A DNA stretch of 64,000 nt from Phalacrocorax aristotelis (GCF_949628215.1 NC_134277.1:28843058-28907057), one strand, 5' to 3'. Shown: positions 27,372-40,600, counted from the first letter of the stretch. Notes: generated from the letters alone by a model not told the origin. Made by a program: numbers and translations.

Positions 27372-28514
27372 TTCCCGGTAGTCCAGTTCCTGAAATTCCA
27401 CAATCCCCTTTTGGATGAGGCTGACCTTGTCGTCCCTAAATGAAAAAAAAAAAAAAAAAAAAAACAAAACCCCAAACCCCCAAATTTATATTTAGATTAA
27501 TATTTATAAAATGTTTTACTTCACTGACAGCTTAAAGCAAAGATGGCCAAAGTTTTCATGTGCAGCAATCACATCATCTGTTGTGTAGCCACTTCTTGAC
27601 AACAAAAAATTCTTAGTTTGAAAGTGCTTTGGTCAGCCTCAGCAATGAGGAACCTGAGAATACAGCACATTTCATCTTCAGATCCTTTAAATAACCCTTT
27701 GTAAAGCCTGTACACTTCAATTTATTTTTGTAAGCAATATGATATAGTTCAAGAGGAGTTGTCTCAATAACAGTCAACTATTGATAATGATCCAAACCTT
27801 TTCTTTCATGAGTTTCCCTAGAAGAAGAGGAGCTCTAAATGTATAAAAATGTTTGCCATCAGTCACATATATCCCTTGCTCTATCCTTTTAAAATCGTGG
27901 TTTTTATTCACAGGTTACCTTTGAACCTTGAACACCCAAGCCTTGGGATCCCTTTGGTCCAGGTATTCCTTCAGGACTCTGGATATCCTAAAAAGATAAG
28001 GTAAGAGATTAATTTCAAAACTTTCACAGATTAGTTTTGCATTTAATAAAATGAAATAATTACCTTCAGAAGGAAATAAATGTGTCTCTGAAAGTCTTGT
28101 TGTCTTTATTTCAGTTCCCCTTACTCACATTTCTATGTATCTCAGTGAATGACAAGGACAGCAACAACAATAATGGATACTAATGGAACAAGTGAAGTTG
28201 AGGGGTTCTTTCACTCTTATCCAATCCTATGCAGTGGCATAGGATGCTCTGCCACCTAAAAAGTCACCTTCCTTACTCAGAAGGCTTATTATTTTGGATG
28301 CCTGAGAGATGTAAAAATCACCAACATCTTATGTAAGAGTCTCTTAAACTCAAAAACTTGAAAAGTATTCCAAGTCATCACTCTTTTATGAGGCATTTAT
28401 TTTTCTTTATGCAATAATGGAACTTACTAATACGTAATTGTCTATAAATACATTAATATAAGTTGCTACATTATTTATTGCATGGCATATTCATTTATTC
28501 ATTTTTATATATTC

Positions 28515-28576
28515 ATTGGGGTTTGGGCTAGATGACATTTACAGGTCCCTTCCAACCCAAACTATTCTATGATTTA
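28515..28576 (+). mobile_element. CR1 3' end fragment
   Basis: GGGCTAGATGACATTTACAG, then GGTCCCTTCCAACCCAAAC and ATTCTATGATTT, is the CR1 3' end pattern. Only about 60 bp remain. It lies between the two downstream orphan collagen exons and the upstream one. Confidence 0.7.
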
Positions 28577-29224
28577 TATGCTCATTAGTAAGTAATTCAT
28601 TCCCATATTTGCTCTTACAGTAAATTATTGGATCAATCCTGTGTTTTAACAGAATATTCGTCTGCTTTTACTTTTCAGTAGTTGTTCTGTTTGGTATGAG
28701 AAGTCTGTCAAATATAAACAGAATGTAGGCTATGACATTATGCAGCATTAACGCAAGGTGTGAAATAAAGAGATTACAGAAGTAATAATCCAAGTAACTA
28801 GTACATACTTGAAAGAAAAAAGTAATTCAATCTGGCCTGCTTCCACCTTAAAAAATTAGTTTAATAGAAGTCAGTTGTGACTTCACCTGGAAGACCAGCT
28901 AACATTTTAAAGTTTACAGATTGAATATTGCAGTAACAGCTTAATTGCTGCAAGGAAATGCTGACTCCTTTGTTTCTCTTGTTAATCCCCTTCATGGCAG
29001 TTCTTAAATGTCCCAAACCTGAATGTTCTTCTTTCTTAATTAGCAAGTATAACAAATGTTGCTTATTCTTAGACAGCAAAAATTTGGTTTTGCTAAAAAT
29101 ACTAATTTTGCATAGTATCATAGTAATGACACTGTCCACTACAGGGAAAACGGAGTAATATTGCTTTAAACTATGCAGAATGGAATTTACAACTAAAGGC
29201 TCATGTTCTGACCCAAGTAAATCC

Positions 29225-29278
29225 TCCTTAACTCCTTACTCTCTTTCCCAACCTCAACCATTCTGTGAATCTGTGATA
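29225..29278 (+). mobile_element. Possible eroded CR1 tail
   Basis: CCCAACCTCAACCATTCTGT followed by GAATCTGTGAT resembles a degraded CR1 3' terminus. It is too short for certainty. Confidence 0.4.
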
Positions 29279-29999
29279 GTCCGTATTTGCTGTACCGTTC
29301 CATGTACTCCAGGGATGCTCGTGTCCAGGCAGTCGCACTTAAGTGGAGTAGTAAAATTCTGTCCTCTCTTTGTCGACATATGGACCTAGCAACATACAAC
29401 AAAGTTTATGAGATCCCTGTCACAGTAAGCAACCCTCTACACATTTCTGTCTTCCCTCCAAAAAGACTGCAGAAGTTTAAAAAAACCCAAAAGCTGTTGC
29501 TATCAAGGGCACTCTTTGTTTCGATTTTTCTCTGATTCAGCACAGAGTTATTTAACAATCACGGCATTTTTGAGGCTGCTTGATCAGTTTCAGTGTCTTC
29601 GGCTATTGGAGGTTTTACTTTGCCAGTCATCCTGGGACACTGTGGAAGCTGCCACTTTGGCTACTTGAGTAGCTCGCCAGAAATTTCAGCAGCAGGGAAA
29701 ACGAACTGGCAGGTCCTCAGTGAAAGGAAAAAAGTATCACAGAACATACAGAGGGCCAGCTGACTGCACCAACACAGCTCTGTGCCCCGTGCCAGATATG
29801 CAGCAAATTCTTGACTTTACCAAACTATTATTTTTTGCCTCCAAATGTGTACCATTTGGCAACAAAATTAGAATGTGTATGAAATACACAATGAATTCTC
29901 AAAAAACTGTGCAAGACCATTTCTACACCTTATGTTTCACTTACCTGAGGTCCCCAAGGTCCTTCAGGGCCAAAAGGACCTTCCAGTCCCTACGTATAA

Positions 30000-31880
30000 A
30001 AAAGGGAAAGACAAAAATAAAGTTTTTTTATTTATTAACATCTCTTAATAACTACTAATAATTTGGTTGGATTATAAAAAATTTAAAAATGTTTAAAACA
30101 TATTCAGTATTAATCCTTAAACATTAACTGGACAAAACATTTCCTTTTAAACATTATGTCAATGTTCTGCATTGAAATATCCTGAACCATGCTCCTTCAT
30201 ACCAAACCAAGTCTTTTGTTGCCTTTTACAGCCCTTCTTAGTCCATCATCATTTCTGATACTTTATAGCTTACAAATGGCTTGTTTCATCATTATCTTTT
30301 ACAAGTTACCTAAAAAAGTTTTATAATCCACCCCAAGAGATTCTAAGTACAGTTTTCTTGGCTGCTTTTTTTATGTTCAGGCAGCCTTCAAAACATGCCT
30401 GGAATAATTTCCTGTTATCTGATAAAAAAGTTTCCTTAGCCTCCCAACAGCTTCTTAAAAGGTTGTTTAAGACATTTTTTGTCTTTCTTATATCAGATAT
30501 TAAATACTTCCTCCCTTGACTGATGTTTCAACTTTTTTTTTTTTAATTCCCTTATTCCTGAAGAGATGCTACAAACCCCAGGGGAGACACAAAATTTCCT
30601 GTGCCTTCAGAACATTATCATGTCACAGATTACTTTTTCTTTCTTTTGACAAAATTTTTTGCTTTCCTTTGAGCTCTTTTAAAAAATATTTTGCTTAATG
30701 ATCCCTCTCTAGGAATTGACAAACATTTCCATTTTGTCTTTGATATAATATATAGATTGTAAGGAAAAATACTCAGAATTTCCACTGACAGGATTGAATT
30801 ATGATCCATGTGATAAATCTGAGCAATTGCAATAATACCAATTTTTCATTATTTTTTACTTACATAAGTGAGATGATTTTGAGTTTATCCTACATGTCTA
30901 GGCAATAAGGCTTCAACTGTTCTTCCCCTGGGTGTGTTTCTGAGCCCACAAAGTCAAAGGAGGACTCCTGTTCCCATCACAAAGCACTTTTGAGAATAGG
31001 GATGAAACAAAGAACACAACCAGAGAGCCTGCACAGAACACTTCTGCGTAATTACCGACAGGCTGGGTACCACACCCTTTTGTTAAGGTTGCCCAATATT
31101 TCCTATTTAAGGCTCTGGTTTTCTGTCATTTATAGCTTTATGTAACTTTAAAGACATAAACTGGAATTATTTGTGCCAGATATCTTTACATCTAAATTTT
31201 AGTCAAAGCAATCCAGTCATTTCCAAGAATGAGGCTAACGAAAACCAGGTGGTTTTCTATGGTTGAATAAAACCTGCATCCTCAGTGTTTTAAAGCAGTA
31301 AGGTATGCTTTAGAAAGTACAGAGCTTCCGGGAGGAGAAAGAAGGTGAGAGAGGGATGTACTTGCTGGCCTTCTTATGCAAATCTACTGAATTTTGGACA
31401 AACCGTAAGCCTTTGCAAAAAAGTAATCTCCACCCAGTCACAAAACACTTGGATTCGAACAGGGACGAGAACTTGGAATGAGAGAGGCTAGAGGGACTAA
31501 ATGCAAGAAGGGCTGAACACGAAGCTAAGAGAGCTACTGCTACCAGCGCACTGGCACGTCACATCCCACTTCTGTGCGGGGAGGGTTCTGGAAAGCCACT
31601 CGGAAGGCAAACAAGGAACAGTGGGCTGCAAACCAAGAGAGACCTCCAGAGGTTTTGTCATCTCAGCTCACACCTGTTGCATTTTCCAAGGTATATAATA
31701 CCATCTGGTAGCTCCTGCTTACTCATTACTCCCATTTATGTGTAAAAATTAGCACCGTTGCCACTGTTTACCCTTTTCACCTGTCACGCTTATCAACACC
31801 AACCTCTTAGCAATGTGCAAGAGTACCTCAGCAAATAAAGCCAGGGCGGGTGCCAGGCCCTGGCGCTGGCTCAGGGGTGA
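30000..31880. other. Intergenic DNA between the orphan collagen exons and the MIOS promoter
   Basis: AT-rich up to about 31.4 kb, then rising GC toward the MIOS CpG-rich region. No gene or repeat that I can support. Confidence 0.5.
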
Positions 31881-31889
31881 GCCCTGCTC

Positions 31890-32720
31890 ACGCGACCACA
31901 CGAACTCCTGTATCTTTCACTTAAAAAGCCGCATCTCAACTTTAATGGTCCGCCCGAACCCGAGCGCGGGCTTCGCGCCGCCCAGCCCACGCCCACCCTG
32001 CAGCCCGCCCAGGGGCGGTGCCCTGGTCTGATGGATGTGCGGAGCGCGTGACGTCACAGCTCCCTGAGGCGGGGAGGGGCTCCCGCGGACCAATGCAAGA
32101 AGGGCAGCCCGAGGCCGGAAGTGAGCGCACGGCTCCGTCCGGTGGAAGGCGCCCTGCGTGTGCTGACGCTCACCTTCCCCTGCAGCCCGGCTGCGCCGGA
32201 AGTGCCGCGACTGTTCATTCCCCGCGCGCCGGAAGTGCCTTCGTTTTTCCGTCTCTGCTGCCGTCGCGATCGGAGGTCGCTGTGTGCTTCGCATTCTTTC
32301 TCCTCAGACGACGGGGCCGGCCGGCGGCGGGTCGCCGCTCCCCCCCGTCCTCCCTCGGCGGGCCCCGCGGGGCGGGTGAGCAGCTGCCGCGGCCGGGAGG
32401 GGCGGCGGGAGGGTCGCGGTCGTCTGCGCTCGGCCCCGGTCCGGTCCCGCTGCCGCGGTCCCCCGGCGGGCCAGGGCAGCCTCCTCGCTCCTGGGCGGGG
32501 GGCTGCGGCCGGGGCCCTGCGGCCCATGGAGCGCCCGGGGGCGGCGGGCACGCAGGGGAGGCCCGGGAGAAGCAAGTGAGGCTCTCTTCCCGTGCTTGCC
32601 GAGCTGGTGTGTTCCCTCCTCCCGCTGCAGGAGAGGTTAGTAGGGGTCTGCGGGGCCTCTGTTCAGGCACGGGTAGTGACTCTGGGCGTGCAGCTACTGA
32701 CAGTGTAAATCGGATTTAAC
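31890..32720 (+). promoter_or_regulatory. MIOS: MIOS CpG-rich promoter with CRE, CCAAT and three ETS-type sites
   Basis: Very GC- and CpG-rich. Ordered sites: perfect CRE palindrome TGACGTCA at 32049-32056, CCAAT at 32090-32094, then CCGGAAGTG three times at 32115-32123, 32196-32204 and 32229-32237. That motif is the ETS/GABP consensus common at TATA-less housekeeping promoters. Transcription probably starts within or just after this cluster. Two donors could end the 5'UTR exon: GGCGG/GTGAGC at 32375/32376 (better) or GCAA/GTGAGG at 32575/32576. Long open frames here on both strands come from GC-rich composition. Confidence 0.8.
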
Positions 32721-33385
32721 AGTAAAGCGCGTTTATGAACGCTGCTGGGCCAAATGTGAGCGAAGGCAAGGTAAAGTTGGGGCAGAAGGTGGGATTAGGA
32801 GTGGCAGAATAAGATGAGGAGTAGAAGGTTGTATTTCTATAGAAATCTTCAAAAAGGTCTAGCCTTCCTGAGCAATGGAGCAGACCTCAGACAAAATACA
32901 CAGACTCTAGTTTTTGTCAATTAGTGCACGTCAATTAGGCAGAGGAATTTTCTTTTACATATTTCAGGGAGTGGCTCCTTACCGGCAGCACACCCACATA
33001 TCGTGCCACATCACATCCCAGTTAATCCCTTCTTCCTTAATACTGGTGTGGAGTTTGCAAGCACAGCAAATCCTGTTGCCAGTTTACAGATGGCTGTGTT
33101 GGCTCTTTGTAGGTACATATTAGCAAAAACACAGTGTGCTGTGGGGAAGGTGCTGTAAGGCAGAGGATGCTTAAGGTCTTGGCCTGACATGTATGTGTGT
33201 TAAACCCTTGGGCTAAAAGTCATTCAGAACCATATTTCTGTTTCTTTAAAGATGATCTCACATTACAAAGGAATTTGGGTTTTGATAATATTCCTACAAA
33301 TTATTTTCTCAACAGTTTCGATGTGCATGGATATCACCTGAATCTTCTTACAAGGGCTTAAATTGTGCGTAAACCTACCCTAAAC

Positions 33386-34682
33386 ATGAGTGGCTCCAAA
33401 CCTGATATTCTCTGGGCCCCGCACCACGTTGACAGATTTGTTGTATGCGATTCGGAATTGAGCCTTTATCACATTGACTCTGCTGTAAGTTCAGAACTCA
33501 AGGCAGGGTCCTTGCGGTTATCAGAAGAAACTACAGCTACACTATTGTCAATAAATTCAGATACACCATATATGAAATGTGTGGCCTGGTATCCAAAGTA
33601 CGATCCTGAATGTCTCCTCGCTGTTGGACAGGCCAATGGTCGAGTGGTACTTACAAGCCTTGGTCAAGATCACAACTCAAAATCTAAAGATTTGATAGGC
33701 AAAGAGTTTGTTCCCAAACACGCACGGCAATGCAACACCCTTGCGTGGAACCCACTAGACAGTAATTGGCTTGCTGCTGGGTTAGATAAACATCGGGCTG
33801 ACTTTTCAGTATTGATCTGGGATATCAGTAGCAAATATGCCCCGGAGACTGCAGTTGCTACAGAGAAAGTAAGACTTTCAGCAGGAGATCCAGAAGCAGG
33901 ACTGGTAGTAACAAAGCCACTGTATGAATTAGGACAGAATGACGCTTGTCTCTCTCTCTGTTGGCTTCCACGGGATCAGAAGCTCCTTTTAGCTGGAATG
34001 CATCGAAATCTGGCTATCTTTGATCTGAGGAACACCAGCCAAAAAATATTTGTAAACACCAAGGCTGTCCAAGGAGTGACTGTTGATCCATATTTCCACG
34101 ATCGTGTAGCTTCCTTCTATGAAGGTCAGGTTGCCATATGGGATCTAAGGAAGTTTGAAAAGCCTGTTTTGACTTTGACAGAGCAACCAAAACCCTTAAC
34201 AAAAGTTGCGTGGTGTCCAACAAGAACGGGACTGTTAGCTACTTTAACAAGGGATAGTAACATCATTAGACTGTATGACATGCAGCATACTCCCACCCCT
34301 ATTGGAGATGAAACTGAGCCAACAATAATTGAAAGAAGTGTCCAACCATGTGAAAACTACATTGCTTCATTTGCCTGGCATCCCACAAGTCAAAATCGAA
34401 TGGTAGTAGTGACTCCCAACAGGGCTATGTCTGACTTCACAGTTTTTGAAAGAATTTCTCTTGCATGGAGTCCAGTGACATCCCTAATGTGGGCTTGTGG
34501 ACGTCATTTGTATGAGTGTACGGAAGAAGGAAAGGCTAGTTCCTTGGAAAAAGACATAGCGACCAAAATGCGGCTCAGAGCTCTGTCAAGGTATGGTCTT
34601 GATACTGAACAAGTTTGGAGAAATCACCTCCTAGCTGGGAATGAAGATCCTCAGCTGAAATCGCTTTGGTACACTCTGCATT
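33386..34682 (+). CDS. MIOS: MIOS large first coding exon (WD40 propeller)
   Basis: A 1297-nt exon encodes residues 1-432, the beta-propeller. WD-type repeat ends include [23 protein letters not shown] and IRLYDMQH. An acceptor CTCAACAG puts the exon start near 33316, giving about 70 nt of 5'UTR here. The frame stays open into the intron for 13 codons, so a naive ORF overextends to 34723. The real end, T at 34682, is set by the AT-AC splice site. Confidence 0.93.
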
Positions 34683-37600
34683 ATATCCTTTATTTTACTG
34701 TCGTTTATATTCTAAAGACGTAATGTACCTTTATATGTAACCAGTTATATGAAATGCATGAAAATCTTTATACATAATGCAACATCCTGTAAATACTTTG
34801 CATATGTTAATAGGATGTGTCTTTAAAAGAAAATAGTTTCTCAAAACACTCAGGAAAAATTAAGCTTCCTATACATGAAAATACTTATGAAGCAGTATAC
34901 TGAAGATATGGATCAAAAACTTACAGGAAACAAAGGTCCCTTAGTTTATGCTGGCATTAAATCAATTGTGAAGTCATCTTTGGGTAAGAACGTTCCAACT
35001 TTGATAAGTTCTGTTGTAGTATGTTTACAGAATGATGTGCTTATGGGTTTGTCTTTAAAAACTGTTGAAAGAGGCTATTTAAAAAATAAAGAAACAAAGT
35101 ATCTCTGTGTTTTAGTATAAGTAAGTTAACAGTTTATATTACAGTAATTTCCAAAATTTTCAGTGTTCTTGGGAAATCAGTAATCATAAAAGCAAAGTAT
35201 CCTCAGAGGTAGATCTTCAACTGGGCTATTTCAAACGTTTGGGTTTTGACTAAGGTGCTGCAAATTCTTGCTCCCCACATAACTATTCAATTTTTCAAAG
35301 TTCCACATATGGGTGTAGTTCTATGGAACTGACATTACTGTAGCCACTGGTAATGTGCTAAGTACATTTGTATAACTATGTTTAAATAAGCTGTCTTGTT
35401 CTGAAGTGGTAATCACGTTGGTGCATCACATTATGCCTCTCATGATCAGTGAAGTTTTTATTAGTCTAATCTATTATTTGAATCTTTCCTTCTCTATTCA
35501 TTATGTGCCTTATTAATATTTATGCTCCTTGGAGTACAAAATAACTCTTCAGTGCTGGGAAAGTTAGCGTGTTGATGCCTGCTAAGAAGAGGAGAACCGG
35601 TAGAGCAGGTGCTTGACTGTGTATTATGTATTTTAAAATTGAACAGCCTGATAACTCCTGTCAACTGTAACGAGAACCTCCAAAATCATCAGAGGTAGAG
35701 GAAAGAAAAACAACTTAGTGGGAAATATGTGTCAAATTTAGATGCATGATATTTAGCAGATCAAAATAATTTTGTGTATGCTGCTCCTTACCATGGAGTT
35801 TTTAGTGATGTTAATTTAATGTACTTGTGGTTTCACTGGGCACACAGCTAAATGCTACGCAGCTGTTCGCTCACTTTCTCCCCTGATGGGATGGGGGAGA
35901 GAATCAGAAAAAAAAAACCAACCTTAAAATTCATGGGTTGGGATAAAGGCAGTTTAATAGGACAGAAAAGGAAGGGGAAAGAATAAAAATCATGTACTAA
36001 ATAAGTGATACACGATGCAGTTGCTCATCACTTGCCGACCAATGCCCAGCCAGTTCCTGAGCAGCGATCGCTGCCTCCCAGCTGACTCCCCCCAGTTTAT
36101 ATACTGAGCATGACATCATATGGTATGGAATATCCCTTTGGGCAGTCGGGGTCAGCTGTCCTGGCTGTGCCCCCTCCCAGCTTCTCGCTGTCAGGGCAGT
36201 ATGAGAAGCTGAAAGTCCTTGATTAGTGTAAGGACTGCTCAGCAACAGCTAAAACATCAGTGTGTTAGCAACATTATTCTCATACTGAATCCAAACCACA
36301 GCACTACACCAGCTACTAGGAAGACAATTAACTCTATCCCAGCTGAAACCAGGACAGTACTGAAATATGATACTTAGCTTTTGTACTGTGCTTTGTGGCT
36401 GAAATCAATTGTGATTTGAGCGTAATTTAACTTATTTCCCATTTCTAGGAACAACAGAGAACCTCAGGCACAGCAGGAGTGGATCTGATAGACAGGCAGA
36501 TATTATTCAGTATCTGAGTGAGGAGAGATCCTTGGCTTTACAGCTCTGTGGGTGGATAAAGAAGGGAACGGACTTAGATGTGGAACCTTTTTTAAATTCC
36601 TTGGAACAGGAAGGAGACTGGGAGCGAGCTGCTGCTGTAGCACTTTTCAACTTGGACATACGACGAGCAATACAAATTCTAAATAAAGGGGCTTCCTCGG
36701 GAAAAGGTGTGTATTGTATTTATATCTTCTATTGTGGCATTATATCACCTTTGTAGATTTTTTTTTTTTCTGTAAACAGAATTATGTAAGATAGTATGTA
36801 AAAGATGCCCGTTGTCTTATAAGATAGTTACTTTAAGTGGTTGTATGGGAGTCTGAGAATCTGGGAAATCCTGATCTTTTGCTCCTCAGACTATCATGTG
36901 CCTTACTGTCTCATTAAAATAGTTTGTATGTTTCAGAATTTCCTACTGATACATTCCCCAGAAAGTGTTAGACTCAAAACCAGTGGGACTCTTTTATTTT
37001 AATGGAATTTCATCTTGGCTAGATGTCATGTATATCTGCTTCCATCAGGCTGTATGCAGCTCTCCGCCAGTACGATGGCTGTGGAATAACTGAAATGTAA
37101 TATTCAGGGTCTGCAGAAAACATTTGTTTTGGACTTATATTTGGTAAGAGTTGCAATGTATGAGGGAAAAGTTAAGACACTGGAGCCAGGAAATGGAGGG
37201 TTTTTTCCCCTGTTTTCTTGCCAGTATTCGTCCTACAACTCCGATTTCTGTCTGTGTTTTCTTACTAAATCTGAAGACTGTCTTGCCACTAAAGTGGGTA
37301 GGTAAGACATGGAGGGAGCTGTTAAGGTTCTTTTATTTTTAATATTGCCAGTTCTTGGTGGGGAGAAGTGTGTGTGTGCTTTCCATAGGGAAGATTCAGA
37401 GCAGAGACTCGCTATCTTCAAATTCAAAAATAAAATTGACCTTTGTGACAGAATTAATACTTAGATGAAATAGGTTTAATGTTTTTAGGAAACCTGTTAA
37501 CTTGAACCTGCTATATGCAACAGCTAGCTGTGTTAAGTGATGGCTATATAGACCATCTTATCTTTTCACTTCTTGTAGATATGAACTATGTAATGATGAT

Positions 37601-40600
37601 CTTTTATGGTAGTGATAGGAGCACATCTAGCAGTTCAAAACTATGTCAAAATACCAGAACCAGTATGATGCTGCTTCAGGTATAACTCAGGCTGTCATGT
37701 GTGTGGGCTTGTGACTTTCAGGGCTGTTAACTTACCTGAACAGAGGCATTTATAGCAGAAACTAATAAATGCTAGTGTATGCACAATTGTTTTAGCTAGT
37801 GTTAATTCTACTGCATTTTGTCTTGCATCCTGACAAAACGTTTCAAACTGATGCTTTCAGTTACCGTTTTAGTTGGGGTTTTTTAATGTCCTTAACCTGA
37901 ATATTGTTTCACCGATTATTTTTAATAAATCAGGTGATCTGAACCTTAATGTAGTAGCAATGGCTCTATCAGGCTACACAGATGAGAAGAACTCACTTTG
38001 GAGAGAAATGTGCAGTACTCTAAGACTGCAACTGAACAATCCCTACTTGTGTGCTATGTTTGCTTTCCTGACAAGTGAGTCTGGTTCATATGATGGGGTT
38101 TTGGTGAGTAAATTTCTGTTACGTTAAAATTCCTTTAAGCAATAGGTGCATAGATATACATACACGGAAAAGTCGGAAAAGTGCTATATACTACATGAAT
38201 TAATCAGATTAGACTGTATTATTTTCTCCTGATGCTGGCAGATTACATTTTTTTCTGCTAAACAGACACCTCATATTAGTAAATGTTACATTAGTGAACG
38301 AAACATGCATAAACAGCCAAAATATCCAATATAGTTCACACTTTTTTTAGAGAAATTGTTTTTAGCATGGAGTTATTAAACCACTAGGAATACATTATCA
38401 AAATTATTTAAGCGGGGGAAAAAGGGGAGAGAGGTCAGTAATGGAAATCACAAAAGAGTGCAAGGGAGCTTGCAGAACTTTCATCAAGCTATATTTGCAT
38501 TGAATTGTATTTTATTTTTCCTTCTTTACTTGTTAACATTATTTCATTGTGTTGAAACAGTAAACAGAATAGTTTCATATCCTCTGAAATTGGTATTTAG
38601 TTTGCTCTTCACATGGCAATTTTATCTTTAATTATGAGATGCGTTGAGTCTTTGGAGGAGTAACGTACTTGATCCTTGGTGAGAGAACAACAGAAATACT
38701 TGATTCAGTAGGCATTATTTAGCCCGAAGAAGGACTCCTGTAATGCAACAGGGTAATTGGCCTAATTCTTTTTAAAACAAAGTTGTTATAATGTGATGCT
38801 TTTAGGGTATTGAAAAAAAAAAAAAGTAAGGATCCCAGAGGAGAGAAATCTGAGTCTCTTTCTCTCTCTTCAAGAAAAAATGTTCTCTGGACATTAGGTA
38901 GTAGTTTTCTAGTTTCTTTTTATTGTTGAATTGGAAACTGAGAGATCATAAGGTGGGGTGTTTTTTTTTTATTTTAATTTTTACTTCAGTGAGACCTGTT
39001 GGAGTTTGTATGGAAAAGATTTTGCCAAGCACATCTTGTTTTGGCAGTGTCAATCACAATTTCTATTCTGAGAGTATCAGGAGGGAAAAATGTGAGCACA
39101 GCTAAGTACCAGAATTAATCTACTCAAGTTATTTTTTCCTTTAGTGTTGCATCTAGTAAAAGGATTAAAAAGCAGAAAGTAAATATTATTGCACTGCTGC
39201 ACCTTGAGTGTCAATATACTTGTGAGAAATCCCGTGTTCTGGGTGTTTGGAGTTAGGTTTTTGGTTGGTTTTTTGGTTTGCTCATTAGTTGTGATTTTAG
39301 GAAGGAATTGAGTGGTTAGGCTATTTATTTTGTAAACATGGTAAATGAAAGTTTGTTTGGTTCTCTTCCTCCTGTGACTTGGTGAGACTCTTGGCTATAT
39401 GTGGTAGAAGCACTAAGCCCAGCTCTACATGACCTGCAAAGTTTCTTTTTCTGGAGCTTCATACACCATGTCAGATGTGTTGTACCAGGCTTCGCTGACA
39501 TTTGAGTAGATTGCTCTACTAGTCGCAGTCTTGCTCCGATACCTGTATCTGAGTATAAATGATTAACTTGGTATTTAGTGTTAGCTTTCTTCAGAGGTGA
39601 TGTTTTCTTTGTACATAATCAATTTCCTAGAATTGGTTATACAGTAGTGCAAATTTACAATGTATTGAAAAAGTGGAAACTTGCATGTGATGGTAGCATT
39701 CCCATTTTCTCTCTCCAAAGTATGAGAATAATGTTGCTGTACGAGACAGAGTGGCATTTGCTTGCAAGTTCCTCAATGATGCTCAGGTAAGTTTGTGGGT
39801 GCACGTTTAAGCAAACTGTTAAGCTGGGCTTTAGAGGTGGAAGAAACTCTGGGGAGGAGGGGTGAACAGTGGATGCAATGAGTTATCAGTGATCTGGTTT
39901 TCTCATCACAGTAGGATACAAGTTTTGGTATAATCTGGTCTTCAGTTTGTGCCTTCAGCTTGATTTGGTTTTTTTTTTCCTTGTTTCTTTGCGTTTTTAT
40001 TAGTATTCACAACATGCTAGTTTGTTCAGTGCTATTGACGTGTATGCCTGTTTCACTGGAGAGTACTTGTACTTACTCAGTATTCATTTTCAGATACTTA
40101 CTTTCTCTCAAATGAAGGCTTGGTTTTAGAGCAGGAATGTTTTTTTAAATTCACTGAAGTATTTAAAGAATATGTAACCTCCCTCTTTGCACTTCCTATC
40201 AGGAGGCTTAAGTTTTGTTGATAAATACTTGAATTCTTGCAATATAGTGGATATAGCCATAAAACTTTTTCTGCATAACATCCAGCAAGCAGCATACTCT
40301 CTATTAGCAGCCGAGACTCTTAAAGAAAGCTATTCCAGTCGTGAAAAGTTTTGTCATATACTGACATAAATGAGTTAGGAAGGGATAAACAGACAGCAAA
40401 AGTTAAGTATTTTTTTTTCATAGCTGAACAGGTTTATTGAAAAGCTGACGAATGAAATGAAAGATGCTGGGAATTTGGAGGGAATACTGTTAACAGGGCT
40501 GACAAAAGATGGAGTTGACTTGATGGAAAGTTACGTTGACAGAACTGGAGATGTCCAGACCGCAAGCTACTGCATGCTACAGGTTAGTGTTTCATTTGGA

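Larger units (their letters stand above)
27372..29989 (-). pseudogene. Orphan COL28A1-like collagen exons (partial duplicate)
   Basis: Three minus-strand exon-like units upstream of COL28A1: 29945-29989 (GLEGPFGPEGPWGPQ), 27919-27987 (23 codons ending GLGVQGSK) and 27372-27435 (21 codons plus 1 nt, containing GTGLPG). Each has AG and GT splice sites and an open frame. The first is about 84% identical in DNA to the genuine exon at 4949-4993. The other two resemble the human COL28A1 exons ending GIGQQGIK and containing GIGEPG. At least three obligatory glycines are lost (to Asp, Ser and His). The exon between the first and second (GISGPP type) is not visible. With no start, vWA or downstream exons, I read it as a decayed partial tandem copy. 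Alternative: weakly used upstream exons. Confidence 0.7.

Noticed and set aside
29720-30058. 112-codon plus-strand open frame
   Set aside because: It runs antisense through the orphan collagen exon and has no family resemblance.
31440-31475. GGATTCGAAC resembling a tRNA T-loop
   Set aside because: No A box, acceptor stem or clover-leaf around it.
32018-32719. Open frames of 150-233 codons on both strands in the MIOS CpG-rich region
   Set aside because: Low-complexity Gly/Pro/Arg/Ala products present in several overlapping frames, as expected from GC-rich promoter DNA lacking stop codons.
33365-33385. Seven-codon N-terminal extension of MIOS from a GTG
   Set aside because: Eukaryotic start is the ATG at 33386, which matches the family N-terminus; the extension is 5'UTR.
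34683-34723. C-terminal tail of a shortened MIOS ending at 34723
   Set aside because: It is read-through into the AT-AC intron; splicing to 34885 restores the conserved protein.
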